Assembly (NCBI GenBank): GCA_035772785.1
Contig: JAOCPU010000031.1
Coordinates: 186,001 to 250,000, forward strand
DNA length: 64,000 nt
Reading direction: 5' to 3'
Origin: Phlebiopsis flavidoalba
Lineage: Eukaryota; Basidiomycota; Agaricomycetes; Polyporales; Phanerochaetaceae
A model generated the notes under the pieces. That model had not been told where the DNA came from. It ran no database searches and saw nothing but the letters and a program-made list of their open reading frames with translations. Shown piece by piece: positions 57,963 to 64,000 of the stretch (within the stretch, counting starts at the first letter, position 1; each line of letters starts with the position of its first letter). Position numbers and translations under genes: made by a program.

Positions 57963-59720
57963 CTAGTCCTCCTTACCAGTCGTTCACCCGGGTCGACTTG
58001 ACAGTCTGCTTGCGCGAGCCGAGTCTCTTCGAACGGGTTGCCATGGGCCGGCGCAGGCCTGCGCCCCCGACATCTACGTCGGCAACGCGTTGAGAGCTTC
58101 CCCGCCCACCAGGCCGACATGTTCGCGTGCGGCAAGCGCGTCGAATTCGTCTTGGCTGAGCCTGACAAACCGGATTGCGCCCGTTCGAAAATCCGTGTAC
58201 GAGGGTGCCGAGCGTGCGGAGTGAGCTGTAGCGCGACGGGCTGTCGAACGTGATCTCGTCCGGCCAGCCGACGAGTTTTACTTTGTAGCGGTATGTGATG
58301 CCGGGGCGTGTGGTAATAGGTCGTGAGCGTAGTCCACATCATTCGCGGATTTGCACGCCGCTGGCTTCGGCTGCGAGCGGAGAGTGATGTAGCGGCGAGT
58401 ATTTGGGGGCAAAGTGGTGAGGGAGAATGTCTCACCGAGCGACTTGTTCACGAGTTCGGTGAGAATACGGCGCGCGTCCTTGACGCACTCGTAATAAGAC
58501 GAGTCTATTGAAAAGTAACAAAGTTTAGCTTTAAGACACCAGGCTGGCGAATGAAACGACTGTACTGACCTTTCGAGACGGTGCGCATGCGACGGCGCGG
58601 AGTGTAGCCTTCAAACAAGCTAGCCAGAGGGCTGCCTGTCTGGGGACATTTTCCTTGGCTCAATTTGAATAGGTCCAGTGTTAGTAAGATAGACTTGCTG
58701 AGGGCACACATGTGCTTGTACAGTCTCTTTATATCTCTACAAACCCACTCATGTACTTGCCCGTGCAAAGTCCTTTGAACTTGAAAAAACTGCACAAATC
58801 ACAGCAAAGTAGCACTAAATCTTGATGGAAATGACTTGAACAGGGTGACGCTTGGTCGCAGCGGGTAATCTGATCATGACGGCACATTGTTGACGTCGTT
58901 GGCGGCGGGCGCAGCAGGCTCCGAGCATTGAAGCGAGGGCCACTGACGGGAGGAAACCAGGCACACCGCCTTCGCGAAGCCTGCCGTCGGGTTGAGAAGG
59001 TCGTCGGCCGGGGATCAAGGCATTTCCATGCAAAAAAAGCAGGATTTGCGCCAAAAGCAGACGGAAGACCGAGAGACTTGTAGGTGCCACGTCAGCAGGA
59101 CGCCTGGATTTGCAAAGTCACAGTGCGCTGTTGATTTGCCGTAGTATGATGATAATCGAAGATGTGCTTGGCCCCCGGCGACCGCAAGAGTTCTCGAGCG
59201 CCCCGCCACAAAGTTGCCGTCCTAACTGGGCAAGCCGGCTGCCAGCGCGCGGCGCTTGCCCTGCTTTGCTCTTGCTCTTGCACCGCGGTGTTGTCTGGCA
59301 CAACGCGAACCCTGTGCTGCGTCCTCTGCAGTATCTCGCAATGGAGAAGGGTAAGTGACTTGGTGCAAACTAGATGTATGTGCTGAAATAGATACACGGA
59401 GTCGGATAAGAAGAGGGAGGCGTCCTGACATCGCGCATAGACGGTGTCTCGCGCCGCGCGGCTGGCGCAGCTTGCACCACTCGGGAGCGCAACGCGACGG
59501 CGTTCCCACAGAGGGACTTCTTCTCGCGGTGGATTTGTCCGAGCTCCAGTGCCGTTGTAGCGAGCCTTCGCGTAGTGTGCTCGGTGAGTGCCCGTGTCGT
59601 AACGACGGCATGACTCGGAGACTCGGAATCGCGGCGCACACGGCACACGGTGTCGAATTGGGAGAGCGACGGGGTAAATAAAGATAGGGGAGGCTCGAAG
59701 GCCCCAATCTCTCAGCACCC
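57963..59720 (-). CDS. GWP-domain protein, unit B copy
   Basis: Second copy of the gene at 44,427-46,130 with the same 3' end, the same intron before DSSYYECVKDA and the same upstream exons. The core after MMWT is frame-shifted and the GWP segment is damaged (CCGGCCAGCCGACGAGTTTT on the plus strand). FVRLSQDEFDALAAREHVGL remains. Both copies face the exon-array locus tail to tail. Confidence 0.5.
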
Positions 59721-59849
59721 TCTGAGTCGTCTCCTGCCTCCTTCGCTCTACTTTTTGGCACCCCTCAACGCTCCTCGCTCATTGCCGTCCCCCCTGAACG
59801 ACCCTCCTATTTGCGCCATCACTGTCCAGTGCGTGCGGGCCAGGGTGAT

Positions 59850-60990
59850 TGCCGCATGATGCCTACCAGCATGTCACCGTCACTCTTTGCCACGGCAGCG
59901 CAGTAGTAGTGACGTGGGCCTTTTTCGTCGTCGCGGTGTTGTTGGAGTTGCTGTCATTTTCCGTTTGCGAGGCATCATCCGTGCCCTCAAGTTGGACGGT
60001 GTGCCTTTGATCTCCCACTCACCCGCGCACAGGGCACCCTTAGTTTAGTGTCTACTAAAATTCACTGACGTAAGTTGGTTTCTTATTACCTACTAATGCG
60101 TCTTTACATTTGAGTTATTGATGTCTGAAGTTTGCAGATTGACTCGATGATGTGGTCTCTTGACTGGCATCCAGCTCGCGCAAAACGCCAAAGCAGACAA
60201 GACGCACCATGTCCGACGGTCGACGGGCGCAAAACCTGCCCTGCTTGCAAACCAAAGTCAACATCATTGGTGGTGTCAATATACGTTGCCAAGTTTCAAC
60301 AATGTCAGGTACGATCATTTAGTCTTAATTTTTCTCTTTATTAATTTGTTGTATCTCATGCACTCTATACAGTTGCACCACGCAGTGAGCCAAGGTAGAA
60401 TAGATAGTATATAGTGTGCACTAATGTGGGTTTGTGATATGGCATCTGGTAATGATAGACTGCGCATGAACCTAACTTTTGACTTTATGCGCAGAGCTCA
60501 GCAGCAAGGCCCGCGAATGCCGCAATGTATGCACGACAAACAGATGACGGCACGCAGAGCGTACACGCACCATCAGCAGCCGGTGACACTCACCGCGGCG
60601 TCACCCAGGCCAATTTTCGGCACGCGTCCCAGTGTTTCATAATTGAGCAAGACGCCCTGTGCGAGAAACCAGTGTTCTCGACCACAACGACGCTTAGCCC
60701 TCGACGCGCCGCGTCATTTTCATTTTATCTCTAAGTACATGCTCACCGCTATACCGAATTTCGGTGTGCATCGCCGGTATGCTTCTCAGCCGCCGCAAAC
60801 GGCTTGATATGCTGTGCGCCGGTTTCTTTTTATTTATTTGTAAGTATAGTACATTTCAAGTCACCCCCCCCTACAGCCCGCACAAAGGTTGCAAGGCACT
60901 TGCGGGCCACAGCACACGTCGAGCGCATGCGCAGCGCGGAACGCGCCGTGCGACGACCGACGCGCCCCTCAAATGCATCAATTAGCCATG
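59850..60990 (+). pseudogene. unit B copy of the 46.3 kb gene, probably disrupted
   Basis: Aligns with 46,267-47,240: the MMPTS start (59,859), an exon with GTAAGTTGG donor near 60,071, exon 2 from about 60,139 and later exons. Insertions in the first exon (e.g. AGTAGTAGTG near 59,905) and in exon 2 break the reading frame that is open in unit A. The TATA box is also changed. Confidence 0.45.
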
Positions 60991-61427
60991 TGTGCGAAAC
61001 ACTTGAGCCAGTCGGCGCTTGAGACTCTCGCTCGCATCCCAATGTCGAGTCCCTATGTCCTGCCGCCTCGATCTCGCTCTCTGCACCATCCTCGTCAACA
61101 CATATGGGCGACCCACGGGCATTCGTCACAGCGAACACGACACCACCATACCGCTCCGACGCAAACCAGCACGCCCGCGGCACGAGTCGTGAGGGTGCCG
61201 GTGACGGATGACTCCCGGCGACAAGTCGACAGCCTGAGGTCGCGCTACAGCGCGGAGAGTCGTCAGTCTCCGACGACACGACGACGACGACAGAGACGTA
61301 CCTCGATCGAGGGTCACAGAGAGACGACGGAGTCGTTCGGTCCCCCGTGGTGCACAGACTCATCGCCAGAGGCAAGATGGGCTTGCGCTTTTTTTGGGTG
61401 ACAGCACGGTACCTACTATCCGACCGA

Positions 61428-61650
61428 CTACAAGGACGCACCGGGGGTAGCGTGTCTGGTCGTGGCGATCCACGAACGAACAGACCGCCGTGCTGCTCTA
61501 GAAAGAACGCGTTCCACACGTACGTCCATTGCACGCCGTCTCTCTGTGCGCACGCCCGCAGGTCACCCATGACGCAAATCGTGCTCGTGGGCATCATCCT
61601 TGGTGCGTCCCCCACCGTCATTTCTGCGCGCACAGACTCAAAGAGCGACA
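61428..61650 (+). pseudogene. UNC93-like promoter and first-exon fragment, unit B
   Basis: AAGGACGCACCGGGGG and GCGTTCCACACGTACGTCC, then GCAGGTCACCCATGACGCAAATCG and a short coding stretch (MTQIVLVGIIL) that matches the transporter's first membrane helix better than the original gene does. It ends in a trace of Mug190 sequence near 61,640, the same junction as in unit A. Confidence 0.75.
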
Positions 61651-61779
61651 GCGTCGCAACGGTGGGCGACGTTTGCTTTTGACCGTGTCGAACCGTCGGC
61701 GCATGGAGGAACGCAGGGCGTTTGTCGTGCTCTCGGACTACAAGCAATGGTGCGGCTTTCCACGGCACGCAAGACAACA

Positions 61780-62267
61780 CACGACAAATGCGAACGAGTC
61801 CAGCACGACTCCGAGTTCAACTTCGCCCCAGAAGCAGCCCCGGGCCGCCAATGGCATCCCTCACGAACCTTCGCCGAGGCCCGTCTCCTACACTTCATTC
61901 GAACTGCATACCAACCACCCCACCCATACGCACACTACCCACCTCCACGTCGTCGCCGGGCACATACCCACCGCCGCCTCCCCCGGGGGCCCCTCCATAC
62001 ACAGACTACTCGCCGCACCAATACCTCTCAAAAGCATACGTCTCGAGCTCGCCCTTCCCCGTGAACGGCCCGCCCCCGGGCACTGCCTCTGCCTCCGGCT
62101 CGCAGCTCACGTACGACTCGTCTCTGGTCGAGCCACACAAGCTGGGGCAACCAGTCGCCGCTGGCGCACGGATCACCGCCTGCCGGGGCATTCACGAACG
62201 GTATGGTTGTAGCGGGATCCCCCACGCCCGCTCCGCCGCCAGTCGCACTGAGCGGGCTGCAAAGTAG
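61780..62267 (+). pseudogene. Pro/Tyr-rich protein, copy 2 (exon 2 only)
   Basis: Copy of 27,890-28,417. It preserves FNFAPEA, AGHIPPPPPPGAPPYTDYS, YLSKAYVSSSPFPVNGPPPG, SQLTYDSSLVEPHKLGQPVA and the end PPPVALSGLQSS-like reading. Exon 1 and promoter are missing. In parts its frame is better than that of copy 1, so each copy helps interpret the other. Confidence 0.7.
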
Positions 62268-62284
62268 TTGAGTTTTGCTGTGGT

Positions 62285-62724
62285 TTTTTCTTGTCTGCAT
62301 ACAAACATGTGTGGGACGCGCCGGGATTTTCTGCTTGTCCCCAGTAGACTCACCATACCCCTGCGTTATTACTACCTCAGCCTACGTATTTTCTAACTAT
62401 TGTAATTTTATGCATATTGGTATCACGTAGCACTCGCATCTCCTCGCTCTGTTACACAGACGTAGACCAATATAAAAGCATGGGGTATAACACACACAGG
62501 TAGTGTAGTGTCTGTATTAAATCTACTTGCCATTCGCATTCGCCGAAGAATACACCGAACCAAGCCTCCTCGCTGTATTCTTTGCCTCCGCATCCCTCGT
62601 CATCCCGGTTCTGTGCCACCGTGAGCCCCCGCCCAGAGAAATCCGAACACACTTGCTCAAAGAACCTGGCGGAACCCGTTTCGGGGTGTCTAATCTTGTG
62701 ATGGGCTGATCCGCTCTCCCAGAC
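62285..62724 (-). pseudogene. copied 3' end of the 28.6-29.9 kb hypothetical gene
   Basis: Sequence matches 28,430-28,750: the intergenic AATATAAAAGCATGGGGTAT block and a damaged C-terminal coding part (plus-strand GAAGAATACACC and GTTTCGGGGTGTCTAATC). The match stops where Mug190 exon 2 sequence begins at about 62,725. Confidence 0.6.
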
Positions 62725-63130
62725 ATTCTTCTGTTTCGGGGGATAGCAGGGCGTCCGAGTTCTTGCTGGAGGTGCGTCCATGTGTTCGGCTGTCCCGTTT
62801 CAGTCCTAGTAGCGCCGACCGCTTGCAGGACACTGTTCACGACTGCCTTTTATAACGCGCACCCCTCTCAGTACTCCTTCTCGACCTTTCGTCCCAGGCG
62901 TTCTCTAAACGCCCACGGCCATAACGGCAGCCGCAATGGACCATAATCAGCGATCTCCGGAATAACCAATCGAACGCAAACCCCAATGGTGGCTTGCCGC
63001 AGGCGGTGAAGACCCATTGGTTATGAAAGCTAGATAGCGTGCTAGTGGTAACAATCAAGGCTCCAGTGGCGTTAAGGAATTGTCTCTTTTTGTGTGTCAG
63101 TTCGGGCCTGCGTCGACCTCCGGGTGGGCA
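62725..63130 (-). pseudogene. Mug190-like fragments (exon 2 piece plus membrane region)
   Basis: At 62,725-62,840 a damaged copy of the Asn/Gly-rich exon 2 (PPKQK). Then 62,850-63,130 copies the membrane-anchor region of the main gene: RQFLNATGALIV, AFDWLFRRSL and DERSRR correspond to RQFWRTGAIVS, FFAWFFRSSL and DERSRRE. The order of the two pieces is reversed relative to the 34-37.7 kb gene. Confidence 0.65.
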
Positions 63131-63329
63131 GGGCTGGGGGGAAAAAAAAAAAAAAAAAAATGACAGGAGATTGCCGCACAAAAAGGTTCCCGCGGCCTAC
63201 GGGTTGCTGGGAGGGCGGGGTGTCCTCTGCTTGAGAGGAGATGGAGGACTGACGAAGCGCTGTACCTGGTTTCGGGTGCGACGGGGATCCAAACGTTTCG
63301 TTGTCGAGCCCCATTTCTCACGATACTCT

Positions 63330-63917
63330 GTAGCCAGCTCATGAGAGTAATACGTCAGAACTGGAGGTATTTCACCGTACCTTTGAAGGTAGGGTCACGG
63401 ATGAGGACATCCTCACCCGTAACAGGTCTCTCCTCGACTCGCCCACCGGTCACCCTTCTGCTGGGCGATGTCGATAGGTTTCGCGAGCCTTTCGGGGAGG
63501 TTGCATTTTTCTCCTCCATGAGCTCCTCTTCTTCCTTCTCCATCTTCTGCCTCCCCCCGACTTCTTCTGTTTCGGGGGAACAGGCGTTGAGGGGAGTCTT
63601 GCTGAGGTGCGGTCGCATGTTCGCCTGTCCTTTCAGGCCACCGTTTGCAGCGCCGTTCGCACTGCCATTTTCGCATGCCCATTAGTAACAACATTGTTCA
63701 CACTTCCATTCAGGGTCGGCGGGCGGGTTTCACACCAGACCAACTGCAGGCGTAGGTAGGAGTGACTTGTCAACGGCAGCTGCATTCTCGAGGGCTGCAA
63801 CAGAAGATTGGAAGAGGTCAAGGCACGAAACCCACAAAACGTGGTGGACATGAGTCTCACCTTCCGGGTGATCTTCGGTAGGTATGAGGCGATCTTGAGC
63901 GGTGTGACCGCGGCCAT
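63330..63917 (-). pseudogene. Mug190-like 5' exons, copy in unit B
   Basis: ATG at 63,917 (MAAVT, then after one shift QDRLIPTEDHPEG), the same intron as the 48-kb copy, exon 2 with NGSVNNV and a region reading RPVTGEDVLIRDPTFKGTV at 63,350-63,440. It resembles both the 48-kb copy and 37.28-37.7 kb. It may continue as a functional gene beyond the fragment, but the SMP and C2 parts are absent here. Confidence 0.7.
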
Positions 63918-64000
63918 GGTCGTAAATCACTCCTTCGCGTCGTTGTCGTAAAGGTCGTGCTCGCTGTCGTTGACGGGCGACAAGAAGGGTTCGGTGTGGT

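Noticed and set aside
63135..63160. Poly-A run of about 18 bases as evidence of a retro-copied transcript
   Set aside because: The neighbouring Mug190 copy is on the opposite strand and no intron loss is seen; more likely a homopolymer or assembly artefact.
1..64000. tRNA and rRNA genes
   Set aside because: Several GTTCGA-like boxes were inspected (near 7,928, 10,041, 34,165 and 36,300) but none has a matching A box and cloverleaf arms at the right distance.

Overview
The window looks like nuclear DNA of a wood-decay basidiomycete (Agaricomycetes, polypore-like). The evidence is GC-rich coding sequence, introns of about 50-65 bp with GTRAGT donors and CTNAY/CTGAC-type branch sites, an AA9 polysaccharide monooxygenase with a CBM1 module, and several Agaricomycete-type proteins (UNC93-like transporter, Mug190-like C2 protein, F-box/LRR protein). 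No prokaryotic, viral or CRISPR signal was seen.

Left two thirds (1-37.7 kb): ordinary genes on both strands. In order: the C-terminal half of SEC31 (+), an AT-rich island without a gene (3.3-6.85 kb), GPN2 (+), a TMEM242-like membrane protein (+), a coiled-coil protein (-), an UNC93-like MFS transporter (-), a MITE with 23-24 bp terminal inverted repeats, an MDR-family oxidoreductase (+), an F-box protein (-), ribosomal protein eL14 (+), a Pro/Tyr-rich protein (+), an Agaricomycete hypothetical (-), the RAD6/UBC2 ubiquitin-conjugating enzyme (+), an AA9-CBM1 LPMO (-) and a Mug190-like SMP/C2 protein (-). Almost every one needs single-base frame corrections, usually in homopolymers, to read through conserved family sequence. 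This looks more like uncorrected long-read indel error than decay, but the sequence alone cannot settle it.

Right third (37.7-64 kb): a segmental duplication. Unit A starts at 37,737 and unit B at 49,076, each at a copy of the same 290-bp sequence. Each unit carries, in order, (i) a plus-strand locus built from amplified exons (families alpha, beta, delta, gamma), each flanked by good splice sites, (ii) a minus-strand gene with a GWP-type domain, (iii) a plus-strand gene of unknown function, (iv) a promoter plus first exon copied from the UNC93-like gene, and (v) the 5' exons of the Mug190-like gene. Unit B additionally carries a copy of the Pro-rich gene and of the tail of its neighbour, plus further Mug190 fragments. 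The exon-array locus is the most unusual feature here: I do not recognise its protein, and the number and length of exon cassettes differ between the two units.

The genes do not form one pathway. SEC31, GPN2, eL14, RAD6 and the F-box gene are housekeeping or regulatory, and the LPMO reflects a lignocellulose lifestyle.
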